This document shows, piece after piece, positions 24,157 through 32,335 of a stretch of DNA of 43,895 nucleotides. Below the pieces are notes generated by a model. The model worked only from the letters and a program-made list of their open reading frames with translations. It was not told the DNA's origin and did no database searches. The translations under genes were made by a program, and so were the position numbers. This stretch comes from Nitrospirae bacterium MYbin3 (GTDB taxonomy: Bacteria > Nitrospirota > Thermodesulfovibrionia > Thermodesulfovibrionales > Dissulfurispiraceae), in the NCBI GenBank assembly GCA_002753335.1, contig PEAD01000025.1, positions 1 through 43,895 on the forward strand, given 5' to 3'. Within the stretch, counting starts at the first letter, position 1, and each line of letters opens with the position of its first letter.

Positions 24157-24264
24157 AAGAACTCCTTTCGTACCTCAAAAAATCTTGACCAATTTTAGTT
24201 GTACGGCATGGTTTTGTCAAGAAAATTGTTGTTTTTTCCTGCAGAAACCGATCATTAGTAATTT

Positions 24265-25083
24265 CTACTTGTCCTTCGAATTTATAACTTCATAAGTCAA
24301 AATGACATCTTCGGCATAATCGGCTATTTCGGAATACTTCCTGAAAAAATCGCTGAAGCTCATCGACTGGGACGGCTTGAACATACCGATAAAATCCCTA
24401 GCATGGTCGCCATCAAGCCCGACTATAAAAAAGGCTTCTGCATCACGCTTGTGGCCTTCAAGTGTCTGCATTTCGAGTTCCGACCGAGCATTTTTACCGG
24501 GAAACACAAGCTTTTTGGCTTTAGAAGCCTTGTTATCTTTGTCATGTTCGTTCGGAAAGACCATAAAAACCTTATCATCAGCCGTTATGTTGAATATACC
24601 GATTTTGGACTCTCTGTCTGCACTGACTTCGATGACAGCCTTATCACCATTTTTATAAACAATGGCATTGGTACTGGCCCTGATGCCGATCGGCTTTATC
24701 TTAGGTTCAGGCAATTTAACATCAGCAGTTATCTTGACACGATACTCAATAAGGGCCGGCGTTGAAGGATCTTTCTGGTATTGCCCGGGAGTAGGCCATT
24801 CAACTTTTTCTTTTACGATAAATCCTTTTGAATAGCTCTTGATGAACTCTGCTGTTAGCGCCATATTTGTAACAAGCGTGGATGATGAAACAGACATGCC
24901 TGCGGCCTGCTCTATTGCTGCGGCACGAGCCCGCTGAAGCGCGGTCAATTGGCACTGTTCCGCAGTCATGCCAACTATTGCGCATGCGCCCTCTGCCTGA
25001 ATATTTGAAACTATTTCGGCATTGGATATATCTGAAAACAGCAAAACTATTATGGAACAAACGATGTATTTAATAGTTCTCAA
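24265..25083 (-). CDS. unknown periplasmic protein (LPP20-like N-terminus, DUF4384-like C-terminus)
   Basis: A 272-aa exported protein. A signal peptide (TIKYIVCSIIVLLFSDISNA) is followed by an LPP20-type segment (QLTALQRARAAAIEQAAG) and a beta-rich region. A segment resembling DUF4384 follows (FNITADDKVFMVFPNEHDKDN). The TTG at 25083 is chosen because GGGGGAGGAAAA lies just before it; an ATG 13 codons upstream would bury this SD. It is 42 nt downstream of iscU on the same strand. Function is unknown; a cell-envelope stress or LPS-related role is only a guess. Confidence 0.7.
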   Translation of the reverse strand: MRTIKYIVCSIIVLLFSDISNAEIVSNIQAEGACAIVGMTAEQCQLTALQRARAAAIEQAAGMSVSSSTLVTNMALTAEFIKSYSKGFIVKEKVEWPTPGQYQKDPSTPALIEYRVKITADVKLPEPKIKPIGIRASTNAIVYKNGDKAVIEVSADRESKIGIFNITADDKVFMVFPNEHDKDNKASKAKKLVFPGKNARSELEMQTLEGHKRDAEAFFIVGLDGDHARDFIGMFKPSQSMSFSDFFRKYSEIADYAEDVILTYEVINSKDK

Positions 25084-25125
25084 TTTTCCTCCCCCAATGC
25101 TAATAGTGGTTTTGAAATGCAATCT

Positions 25126-25497
25126 TCAGATTTTTTTCTTGCTCCTGTAATCCTCAATAGCCTTCTTAAGCGCATCCGCCCCCAAGTTGGAGCAGTGCAT
25201 TTTCTGAGGTGGAAGTCCGCCCAGTTCGGCAGCAACAGCTTCTTTTGATATGAGAAGGGCCTCATCGAGCGTCTTGCCTTTAACCATCTCAGTAACCATG
25301 CTGCTGACCGCAATAGCAGAACCACAGCCAAAGGTCCTGAATTTGGCGTCAACAATAACATCATTCTCGACCTTGATGAAAAGCTGCATCGAGTCACCGC
25401 AGGTGGGATTGCCTTCCATTCCTACACCATCTGCATCTGCTATCTCTCCAACATTCCTCGGATTCATAAAATGGTCCATCACTTTTTCGGTATACAT
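25126..25497 (-). CDS. iscU: IscU/NifU-type Fe-S cluster scaffold protein
   Basis: A 123-aa scaffold on which [2Fe-2S] and [4Fe-4S] clusters are built. All three ligand cysteines are present: NPTCGD (with the Asp that governs cluster release), FGCGSAIA and MHCSNLG. The LPPQK segment, similar to the HscA-binding LPPVK motif, lies just before the last Cys. It follows iscS by 18 nt. SD AGGAGGATAAAC. Because the IscS partner lacks the PLP lysine, sulfur may come as sulfide or through the TusA-like carrier. Confidence 0.96.
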   Translation of the reverse strand: MYTEKVMDHFMNPRNVGEIADADGVGMEGNPTCGDSMQLFIKVENDVIVDAKFRTFGCGSAIAVSSMVTEMVKGKTLDEALLISKEAVAAELGGLPPQKMHCSNLGADALKKAIEDYRSKKKI

Positions 25498-25515
25498 AGT
25501 TTATCCTCCTATATC

Positions 25516-26703
25516 CTAGCTCTTATCAGCTTGCGCTCCATCGCCCCAACCCTTTGCAAACGGCGACATGTCACGCAGTTTTTTGACAACCTGAGGGAAT
25601 TCCTGAAGGAAGTAATCAACATCCTCATCTGAATTCCCTTTTCCCAATGTAAAAACTATCGAACCCTGAGCCAATGCTGTAGGCACACCCAAAGACAACA
25701 GTACAGGCGATGACTTCAACGCCTTTGAAGAGCAGGCAGATCCGCTCGCAGCATAAATGCCCTTGACCGAAAGCATCAGCATCATAGCCTCGCCCTCGAT
25801 GAATTCCACTACATAACTGGCGTGGTGAGGAAGCCTCTGCTCAGGATGACCTGTAAGATAGACATTAGGCATATCCGCGATGCCTTTGATTATCCTGTCA
25901 CGCAGTTTTTTTACATTCTCCATCCTTGCAGAAAGATCATTCCTGGTTATCTCGGCAGCTTTGCCCATGCCTACTATCGCAGGCACATTCTCCGTCCCGG
26001 CCCGTCTGCCTCCTTCCTGAATGCCGCCGTAAATAAGAGGAACTATCCTTGTTCCTTCCTTCACATACAATGCACCGGCACCTTTCGGTCCGTAGAACTG
26101 GTGCGCAGCCATGCTCATCAAATCGATATCGAGTTCTTTTACATCAACAGGAATATTGCCGACAGCAGCAACGCCGTCCGCATGAACCGCAACGCCAGAT
26201 TCCTTAGCAACTTTCACTATATCCTTCATAGGCTCGATAGAACCGACTTCGCTGCTCGCCATGGTTATAGAGACCAGTACAGTTTCTTTTGTAATAGATT
26301 TTTTCAGGACTTCAGGGTCAACCATGCCATGCTTGTCAACCGGCAGGTAAGTGACCACAAAACCGCTCTTTTCGAGAAACCGCGCAGAATTTAGGATAGA
26401 GTGATGCTCCACCTTGCTCACAATAATATGTTTACCCTGATTCTGCTTCGCAAGCGCAATGCCTCGCAGTGCAAAGTTATTGGCCTCCGCACCGCTCGCA
26501 GTAAACACGATTGCTGATGTGCGGGCATTGACCAGCTTTGCGACATCCTCCCGTGCGCCCTCTATAGCTTCCCTTGCCTGAGAGCCTATGTCATATATGC
26601 TCAAAGGATTGCCGAAGCTTTCCTTAAAATAAGGCATCATTGCATCAAGCACCACAGGGTCGAGCGGGTTAGTTGCTACATGGTCGAAATAACATTTCCT
26701 CAT
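25516..26703 (-). CDS. IscS/NifS-like cysteine desulfurase homologue lacking the PLP lysine
   Basis: A 395-aa fold-type-I protein aligned end to end with IscS. The persulfide Cys loop is intact (SGSACSSKAL, Cys324), as are the stacking His (VEHHS, His100), HADGV Asp176 and GGRRAGTENV. The PLP Schiff-base Lys is replaced: MAAHQFYGPKG has Gln202 (codon CAG at 26100-26098) where AHK is expected. Other PLP contacts differ too: the Gln of DATQSVG is Ala179 (DGVAAVG) and the Asn of NNEIG is Ser151. Archaeoglobus fulgidus IscS similarly lacks this Lys and binds IscU as a PLP-free scaffold. The protein probably cannot desulfurate cysteine by the normal route. SD GAGGTGAG. Confidence 0.95.
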   Translation of the reverse strand: MRKCYFDHVATNPLDPVVLDAMMPYFKESFGNPLSIYDIGSQAREAIEGAREDVAKLVNARTSAIVFTASGAEANNFALRGIALAKQNQGKHIIVSKVEHHSILNSARFLEKSGFVVTYLPVDKHGMVDPEVLKKSITKETVLVSITMASSEVGSIEPMKDIVKVAKESGVAVHADGVAAVGNIPVDVKELDIDLMSMAAHQFYGPKGAGALYVKEGTRIVPLIYGGIQEGGRRAGTENVPAIVGMGKAAEITRNDLSARMENVKKLRDRIIKGIADMPNVYLTGHPEQRLPHHASYVVEFIEGEAMMLMLSVKGIYAASGSACSSKALKSSPVLLSLGVPTALAQGSIVFTLGKGNSDEDVDYFLQEFPQVVKKLRDMSPFAKGWGDGAQADKS

Positions 26704-26711
26704 ATCTCACC

Positions 26712-26960
26712 TCAAACAAGCTTTTTTACATAAAACTTATAGAAAGATTCGTCTTCATCAAGCCCCAAAAAATCATTGCCGGTCTTCTCGCACCATGCCG
26801 GGATATCTTCGAGCGCACCGTCATAGTCGGTCAGTATTTCAAGCACCTGCCCTGTATCAAGGGTCTTTATCATCTCATCAAGCTTAAGCAAATGCATCGG
26901 GCACATCATGTAAACAATATCTGCGGTGACATCTGCCTTTACATCACTTACAAACTTCAC
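26712..26960 (-). CDS. TusA-like sulfur-carrier protein
   Basis: An 82-aa TusA/SirA-fold protein. The conserved Cys is in MMCPMHLLKLDEMI, where the usual CPxP has become CPMH; the Cys that carries persulfide is retained. VLEILTDYDGALEDIPAWCEKTGNDFLG is the expected TusA core (split here as LEILTDYDGALEDIP and WCEKTGN). The start is GTG, in a 4-nt GTGA overlap with the rrf2 stop; SD AGAGGAAG. Its place between the regulator and the PLP-less iscS suggests that it supplies or accepts sulfur for cluster assembly. Confidence 0.88.
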   Translation of the reverse strand: MKFVSDVKADVTADIVYMMCPMHLLKLDEMIKTLDTGQVLEILTDYDGALEDIPAWCEKTGNDFLGLDEDESFYKFYVKKLV

Positions 26961-27415
26961 TGTTTCTTCCTCTTGAGACTTTTAATCTTCATTATTCCGT
27001 TGCCGTCAAAATCACCATCAATAAGATTTTTCAGAGATATTGTTTCAAGAAAACCTTCTATCTTCTCGCCGAGGGCTTTCCATAAAAGACGGGTCACGCA
27101 ATTGTCTATCCTGCCGCAGCCCTCTTCAGGGTCAAGGCATGATGTTATGGCCACAGGCCCTTCCAGCTCGTTGAGAATCACTGATATGCTTATTTCGGCC
27201 GGATTACGGACAAGCAGATAGCCGCCTCCTGGCCCCTTAACGCTCTTTATAAACCCTGCCTTTCTCAGCTTGTTCAGAATCTGTTCAAGGTAGGCCACAG
27301 AGACATCCTGCCTCTCGGATATCCCTTTTATGGTCACCGGAGTTTCGGGATAGCCTTTTGCTATCTCATACATCGCCCTGACGCCGTATTGCCCCTTTGT
27401 AGAAAGTCTAAGCAT
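26957..27415 (-). CDS. Rrf2-family regulator (IscR-like, Fe-S sensor)
   Basis: A 152-aa winged-helix Rrf2 protein. The HTH is visible (KGISERQDVSVAYLEQILNKL) with the GPGGGYLL wing. The three Cys spaced C-x6-C-x5-C (SCLDPEEGC...NC, residues 93, 100, 106) match the IscR-type cluster ligands, so it likely holds a [2Fe-2S] cluster and senses Fe-S status. The ATG at 27415 gives the usual MLRLSTKGQYG start. TTGACA (27451-27446) and TAGCAT (27428-27423) lie 17 nt apart, 7 nt before the ATG. Confidence 0.94.
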   Translation of the reverse strand: MLRLSTKGQYGVRAMYEIAKGYPETPVTIKGISERQDVSVAYLEQILNKLRKAGFIKSVKGPGGGYLLVRNPAEISISVILNELEGPVAITSCLDPEEGCGRIDNCVTRLLWKALGEKIEGFLETISLKNLIDGDFDGNGIMKIKSLKRKKQ

Positions 27416-27427
27416 AATTATTATGCT
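27411..27427 (-). promoter_or_regulatory. palindromic operator covering the rrf2 -10 region and start codon
   Basis: AGCATAAT, one centre base, ATTATGCT: a 17-bp perfect palindrome that spans the -10 box, the predicted transcript start and the ATG of the Rrf2 gene. Rrf2 proteins bind as dimers to such sites, so autorepression is likely. Confidence 0.6.
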
Positions 27428-27451
27428 ATAAAACCCTACCATTTTTGTCAA
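27423..27451 (-). promoter_or_regulatory. promoter of the rrf2-tusA-iscS-iscU operon
   Basis: TTGACA, a 17-nt spacer and TAGCAT on the minus strand. The expected start point falls at or one or two bases before the ATG at 27415, with no SD. Confidence 0.6.
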
Positions 27452-27578
27452 CTATTTTTTTAAACCACTTTTATTCAAAAGCGGGCTGTAAATTTTTTGT
27501 ATTTTTTACAAAAAAAGATTGTAGGCTCTCATTTTTAAGCTATAATAATCATACTAATTGTATTTTTATTTCCCGAAA

Positions 27579-29429
27579 ATGAGACTAAAACCAAAATCGA
27601 TAATAGCCGAACACTTGCTTATAAGCGCAGTGCTTATTTCTCTTTTTGCCTTCTACGTCTACCTTGGATATCATCTGACCAACAACATAAAAGACGATGC
27701 TACTCAAATAAATCAGGCCGGAAGCCTTCGCTTCAGGTCTTTTGAAATGGCGCTTATGCTTCATAAAATATTTAATACAAAAGATATTCATGAAAAAGGA
27801 GAACTGCTGCACAAAATAAACTATAATGCCAATAAATTTGATGAAATAATCTTTGCTATAAGCGGCCGGATTTTGGACAAAGGCGGACGAAATTCTGAAG
27901 TCGAAGCAGCGCTCCATGTAATTAACGAAGAATGGTTTGAGCAAATAAGGCCTTCAATCCAGATGGCATCTAATATCAGCGACGAATCAGGCAGAGAACT
28001 AGTCAAAAGTCTGGATCTCAAAATAAAAGATTTTGTTTACAATAGAATCGACCGGTTTGTCCAGCTTCTTGAGACCGAACACAATAAGCGTGTCCGTGAA
28101 TTCAATCTTACAAGGATTTATGCTCTTATATTTTCGATCCTGATATGCATAGCCATCTTCTTTTACATCAAAAACAATATAGTAAAACCGATAATGTCAT
28201 TAAAAAAAGGCTTTCAAGAACTTCAAAACGAAAATTTCAACATAAAATTACCGGCAAAAACCAAAAATGAACATAGTGAATTGTGCGCCTCATTCAATCA
28301 GCTCGCGATAATTCTCAGCATGACGTTTCAAAATCTCAAGCTCTACTCTGAAGAGCTGATAACCCTGAACAAAGCCTCCACCAAGATGATAAACATCAAT
28401 ACCTTTGAAGGCATATGCGGCTATATCTGCGACAGCGCGGTGAATGTCTTCGACTTAAAAATGGCGTGGCTCGGCATCACAGAAGAAAAGACCAATTCTG
28501 TAAAACCTATAGCCCATTCAGGATTTGAAGATGGCTACCTGTCAAATATAAAGATAACATGGGATGATTCTCCCACCGGACGCGGGCCTTTAGGCACCGC
28601 GATAAAAACAAAACAGCCATGCGTTATTTCTATAGACGAGCCTGAATTTTCTCTATGGAAAGATGCGGCGGCCGCACGCGGATACAGATCAATTTTAGGG
28701 CTGCCTATTGTAGGCAAAGAAAAATGTTTTGGGGTGATAGGACTATACAGCGCAGAAAATGACTTTTTTACCTACGAACGAATCGAAGTCTGCAAAATGT
28801 ACGCAAACCATGCAGCGGCGGTTATCGAAAACATAAAACTTATCGAGTATATGACATTCGCCCTCGCCCGCTCAGCAGAAGCAAACGATGAGGATACAGG
28901 AAATCATATCTTGAGGGTTGGTGTTTACTGTCATATCATAGCTAAAGAAATAGGCATGAACGATGAGTTCTCAAATATGATAAAAATTCAGGCCACACTA
29001 CATGACGTCGGCAAGGTAAGCGTCTCTTCAGATATACTGAAAAAACCTTCAAAACTTACCGAAGACGAATGGTACATAATGCAGATGCATCCTGTCTTTG
29101 GAGCAAAAATTATAGGGGATCACAATATGCTGTCTATGGCAAAAAATATAGCCACCTGCCACCACGAAAGATGGGATGGCACCGGGTATCCGCACGGTCT
29201 GGCAAAAGAACAGATCCCTATTGAGGCAAGGATAATGAACATAGCCGACCAATACGACGCATTAAGAAGCAGTAGAGTCTATAAGCCTGCATTAGATCAC
29301 AAAACAGTTTGCAGGATAATAACAGAAGGCGATGGACGGACTTTGCCACAGCACTTCGACCCTCAGGTGCTAAAAGCATTCATAGCAACAGCCTCACAAA
29401 TTGAAGCGGTATATGAAGAACTGAAATAA
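27579..29429 (+). CDS. membrane sensor HD-GYP phosphodiesterase (PilJ-type sensor, HAMP, GAF)
   Basis: A 616-aa c-di-GMP phosphodiesterase. TM1 (~10-32) and TM2 (~180-200) flank a PilJ/type-IV-pili methyl-accepting-like sensor ([20 protein letters not shown]). HAMP ([10 protein letters not shown]), GAF (~270-420) and HD-GYP (~430-610) follow. HD catalytic residues are in ATLHDVGKV and the GYP motif in [13 protein letters not shown]. The ATG at 27579 begins the first helix; TTG at 27558 is possible. TATAAT at 27541 is a likely -10 box. Confidence 0.93.
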   Translation: MRLKPKSIIAEHLLISAVLISLFAFYVYLGYHLTNNIKDDATQINQAGSLRFRSFEMALMLHKIFNTKDIHEKGELLHKINYNANKFDEIIFAISGRILDKGGRNSEVEAALHVINEEWFEQIRPSIQMASNISDESGRELVKSLDLKIKDFVYNRIDRFVQLLETEHNKRVREFNLTRIYALIFSILICIAIFFYIKNNIVKPIMSLKKGFQELQNENFNIKLPAKTKNEHSELCASFNQLAIILSMTFQNLKLYSEELITLNKASTKMININTFEGICGYICDSAVNVFDLKMAWLGITEEKTNSVKPIAHSGFEDGYLSNIKITWDDSPTGRGPLGTAIKTKQPCVISIDEPEFSLWKDAAAARGYRSILGLPIVGKEKCFGVIGLYSAENDFFTYERIEVCKMYANHAAAVIENIKLIEYMTFALARSAEANDEDTGNHILRVGVYCHIIAKEIGMNDEFSNMIKIQATLHDVGKVSVSSDILKKPSKLTEDEWYIMQMHPVFGAKIIGDHNMLSMAKNIATCHHERWDGTGYPHGLAKEQIPIEARIMNIADQYDALRSSRVYKPALDHKTVCRIITEGDGRTLPQHFDPQVLKAFIATASQIEAVYEELK

Positions 29430-29453
29430 ACGACTCGATCCGGAGAATTTAAA

Positions 29454-30386
29454 ATAGTCTCTTACATCACAAAGCGTCTTATTCTCCTTGCACCTATTTT
29501 ATTGGGCGTAACCATAGTCGTCTTTGCGCTGCTTAAGACGCTTCCCGGAGACCCTGCCATAAGCCTTGTAGGAGAAAGGGCAACACCAGAAACCATAGCA
29601 AAGATAAGAACCAGCATCGGAGCTGACAAGGGCATTGTTGAACAATACTTTGGTTATCTTAAACTCTTGATGAACGGCGACTTCGGCAGGTCATACTTTA
29701 CAAACAGAGACGTAGGCTCAGACATCTACGCAAAATTTCCAAACACGCTCAAGCTTGCGCTTTCGGCTATGCTCATAGCCATACCTGCAGGCATACTGAT
29801 AGGTTTTCTTTCTGCCCGAAACTCGCAGGGAATAATAGCCAAAACATCAGACACACTGACACTAGCATGTCTGAGCATGCCTGTGTTCTGGAGCGCAATA
29901 CTTATCATGCTCATATTCAGCCTAAAACTAAAGCTCTTCCCACCTTCAGGCACAGGCAATCTGAATTTTCTGATATTGCCGGCCTTAGTCCTTGCGATAC
30001 CTGCGTCAGCCACAATCGCAAGAGTTACAAAAACTTCTGTTGCAGACATCCTCAGAATGCCGTATATCACAACCGCAAAAGCAAAAGGGCTGAAAGCCTT
30101 TAAAATCAATATGGTGCATGTACTAAAAAATGCGATCATTCCTATAGTAACTATCATCGGCCTCGATTTTGGCAGTTATCTGAACGGCGCCGTTGTTACC
30201 GAAACCATCTTCGGGTGGGACGGCATCGGCAGGTTCATTATGGAGGGAATACTAAAACGGGATTACCCCGTAATAATGGGCTGCATAGTGGTAGGCACAG
30301 CAGTTTTTGTAGTGGTAAACCTTATAACAGACATAGCGTACCATTTTCTCGACCCAAGGATAAAACTGCATGCCAAAGACAGGTAA
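29454..30386 (+). CDS. DppB/OppB-type ABC transporter permease with apparent ATA start
   Basis: An integral membrane permease of about 310 aa with the DppB family pattern: the short N-terminal IVSYITKRLILLAPILLGV helix, LPGDPA, GDFGRS, the PNTLKLAL loop and the C-terminal NAIIPIVTIIGLDFG coupling region with TETIFGWDGIGR. The frame is open from the upstream TAA at 29427, but the only codon placed for start is ATA at 29454, 8 nt after GGAG. The first ATG/GTG/TTG (TTG at 29502) would remove half of TM1. ATA is a rare start; an ATG sequencing or assembly error is the alternative. Confidence 0.85.
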   Translation: MVSYITKRLILLAPILLGVTIVVFALLKTLPGDPAISLVGERATPETIAKIRTSIGADKGIVEQYFGYLKLLMNGDFGRSYFTNRDVGSDIYAKFPNTLKLALSAMLIAIPAGILIGFLSARNSQGIIAKTSDTLTLACLSMPVFWSAILIMLIFSLKLKLFPPSGTGNLNFLILPALVLAIPASATIARVTKTSVADILRMPYITTAKAKGLKAFKINMVHVLKNAIIPIVTIIGLDFGSYLNGAVVTETIFGWDGIGRFIMEGILKRDYPVIMGCIVVGTAVFVVVNLITDIAYHFLDPRIKLHAKDR

Positions 30387-31176
30387 AGCCGCGCTTGTTT
30401 TTATCATTGCGGTATTCCTCGTTTCGATAATTTCGTCAGGCCTGCGGCATGCCGATCCATACCGCATAGACCTCGACTCTATAAAGCAGTCGCCTAATTT
30501 CTCTCACCCCTTCGGAACAGACACAAAAGGCAGAGATATTTTCTGGAGGGTTGCTGCGGGAGGTAAGTTTTCAATCGGAATAGCGCTTATAGCCGCTTTT
30601 ATATCTGCGGCGATCGGCTTTTCTTTTGGGATTACGGCAGGATACTTCGGGGGAAAAATTGATGCCGCCCTGATGGCCTTTGTAGATTTCATGCTCTCAT
30701 TTCCCTCGCTACTCCTTGCGATAGCTATATCTGTGGTTATGCCTCCGGGCATCTACACCGTTATGATAGCTCTTTCTGCAGTGGGCTGGGCTTCGTTCGC
30801 AAGACTGATAAGAGGACATGTGCTGACGGTTAAAACAATGCCCTACATAGACTCGGCAAGGGCTGTAGGCTGCGGCGACTTGAGAATCCTCTTCCTGCAT
30901 ATAGCTCCGCTTTGCATACCTTTAAGCCTTGTAATGATGGGAATCAAGCTCGGAGGTTTCATCCTTGCTGAGGCGACTCTAAGCTTTCTTGGGTTGGGGG
31001 CCCAACCGCCCACACCTACGTGGGGTTCTATGATAAGCGCACACAGGGGGTATGTGCTGACAGCCCCGTGGATGGTATTATTTCCGGGCTTAGCGCTTAC
31101 ACTTACAGCGTTCTGTTTTAATTTGGTGGGGGAAACCCTGAGAGAAAAATTTGAACTGAAGGATTCGAGGCTTTAA
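30370..31176 (+). CDS. DppC/OppC-type ABC transporter permease
   Basis: A 268-aa partner permease. TM segments are at ~8-25 and through the core. The motifs HPFGTDTKGRDIFWRV (DppC signature) and AARAVGCGDLRILFLH-type EAA loop are visible (SARAVGCGDLRILFLHIAP), with SFLGLGAQPPTPTWGSMI near the C-terminus. It overlaps the DppB-like gene by 17 nt. No substrate-binding protein or ATPase is adjacent, so the pair is an orphan half-transporter here, with partners elsewhere or lost. Substrate (peptide or nickel) is not deducible. Confidence 0.94.
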   Translation: MPKTGKAALVFIIAVFLVSIISSGLRHADPYRIDLDSIKQSPNFSHPFGTDTKGRDIFWRVAAGGKFSIGIALIAAFISAAIGFSFGITAGYFGGKIDAALMAFVDFMLSFPSLLLAIAISVVMPPGIYTVMIALSAVGWASFARLIRGHVLTVKTMPYIDSARAVGCGDLRILFLHIAPLCIPLSLVMMGIKLGGFILAEATLSFLGLGAQPPTPTWGSMISAHRGYVLTAPWMVLFPGLALTLTAFCFNLVGETLREKFELKDSRL

Positions 31177-31574
31177 ATATCTTTTTTGAGTCTTTCTTCT
31201 TCTTCCTGCTCGGTCTTGCAATCAATGCACATAGTTGTAACCGGACGGGCTTCGAGTCTTTTAACATTAATATCTTCACCGCACACTTCACAGGCTCCAT
31301 AGTTGCCGCTGTCTATCTTCTCTATAGCTTCTTCTATCTTGTTCAACAGCTTCTTCTCCCTGCCGCGAAGACGCAGCATAAAACCTCTGTCTGTGTCGGA
31401 AGAAGCCTGGTCCCCCATCTCCGAAAAAACATTTTCCTCAGGAAGAGCGCTTAAAGATGCGTCAGCTTCAGTTAGTAGCTCCTCGCGCTGACTGAGCAGC
31501 TTTTTGCGGATTTCCTGAAACTTTTGTTCCCTGACCGACAATGTTTTGTCTTTTACTTTAGGTTTATCCTTCAT
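31173..31574 (-). CDS. DksA/TraR-type zinc-finger transcription factor
   Basis: A 133-aa DksA-like protein: a long coiled-coil with the acidic SSDTD tip (GDQASSDTDRG, the residues that reach into RNA polymerase), then the Cys4 zinc finger CEVCG...CIDC. The N-terminal ~30 residues are Lys-rich. It would modulate rRNA and stringent-response promoters with ppGpp. It overlaps the convergent permease gene by 4 nt. SD weak. Confidence 0.93.
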   Translation of the reverse strand: MKDKPKVKDKTLSVREQKFQEIRKKLLSQREELLTEADASLSALPEENVFSEMGDQASSDTDRGFMLRLRGREKKLLNKIEEAIEKIDSGNYGACEVCGEDINVKRLEARPVTTMCIDCKTEQEEEERLKKDI

Positions 31575-31687
31575 TAATTGCCCCTATTATGCTACTCGTA
31601 TTGAAAGTTATTTTTTAATGCTAACAAAAAAAAACAGATATAGTCAAACAAACTAAAGCAACAAAAAAACAGGCCCCGTCATGACTG

Positions 31688-31696
31688 TGTTATAAT
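31688..31696 (+). promoter_or_regulatory. extended -10 promoter of the small selenoprotein candidate
   Basis: TGT then TATAAT, 8 nt before the ATG at 31705. It is a full match to the extended -10 consensus, with no SD after it. Confidence 0.6.
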
Positions 31697-31704
31697 AAAA
31701 AGTT

Positions 31705-31899
31705 ATGAGCTCATTTGATAAACGAATAACAGACGATAAAGAAGATTGCTTTTCCGACCCCGGTTGAGGACATATCTGCCCTCTGGACTGGGGGCATAAC
31801 TTTTGCTCTATTTGCAAGCCTGATCCCAAAACCACAGGCATAAATTCAAAAAATCAGTTAAAATTACCTAATGGAACAGGAAAAGAAAAACGCAACTGA
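31705..31899 (+). CDS. candidate small selenoprotein (in-frame UGA, 64 residues)
   Basis: ATG to a second TGA encodes 64 residues if the first TGA (31765-31767, codon 21) is read as Sec: ...EDCFSDPG-U-GHICPLDWGHNFCSICKPD... The region around the UGA has four other Cys, three of them after it. A bSECIS-like hairpin (31778-31795) follows. An extended -10 box is 8 nt upstream and the window contains two other UGA-Sec genes. The protein is not one I recognise. The last residues overlap the downstream membrane-protein gene by 29 nt and may be incidental. A TGG-to-TGA change (Trp) in a normal small protein is the main alternative. Confidence 0.55.
31778..31795 (+). other. bSECIS-like hairpin of the small selenoprotein candidate
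   Basis: GCCCTC and GGGGGC pair (one G-U) around the 6-nt loop TGGACT. The loop starts 17 nt after the UGA and has G as its second base. The published bacterial SECIS model places the apical loop 16-37 nt after UGA with a G in its first two positions, so this fits. Confidence 0.5.
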
Positions 31900-32311
31900 G
31901 CTTTTCAGGAGAGCTCTCGTAAGCATTGATATTATTTTTCATGTAGTTGCGGCGCTTCTGCTCCTTATTGCCTGCGGATTTATAATGTACTACGCGTTTC
32001 TGAACATATTAACCCCTTCCCGTGATGCCATGATACACCTTGTGAACGATGTACTGCTGGCGCTGATAATTCTTGAACTGCTATGGACTGTGATAAGGTT
32101 TCTCAAGAAACAAAAATTTATTCTTGCGCCCTTCCTTGCAATAGGCATCATAGCGGCTATTAGAAGAATTCTTTTAATAGAAGCACAAACCTCGTTCATG
32201 GAGCATGTCCCTGCCGAAAAACTGTATGAAATCGGACTTAGCGCCGGTGTTATAATAACCCTAATGTGCGCGTATTACCTTTCTGTTAAAGCCGAAAAAA
32301 TTGAATCATAA
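31871..32311 (+). CDS. PsiE-like integral membrane protein
   Basis: A 146-aa protein with four predicted TM helices (~20-45, 60-80, 85-105, 120-140) and the PsiE-family pattern: VNDVLLALIILELLWTVI and IIAAIRRILLIEAQ in the C-terminal half. PsiE is a phosphate-starvation-induced inner membrane protein of unknown mechanism. TAAAAT lies 6 nt before the ATG and no SD is present. The first 29 nt overlap the frame of the small selenoprotein candidate. Confidence 0.85.
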   Translation: MEQEKKNATELFRRALVSIDIIFHVVAALLLLIACGFIMYYAFLNILTPSRDAMIHLVNDVLLALIILELLWTVIRFLKKQKFILAPFLAIGIIAAIRRILLIEAQTSFMEHVPAEKLYEIGLSAGVIITLMCAYYLSVKAEKIES

Positions 32312-32335
32312 AAAAACAAGCGGAGGATTGTAAAC

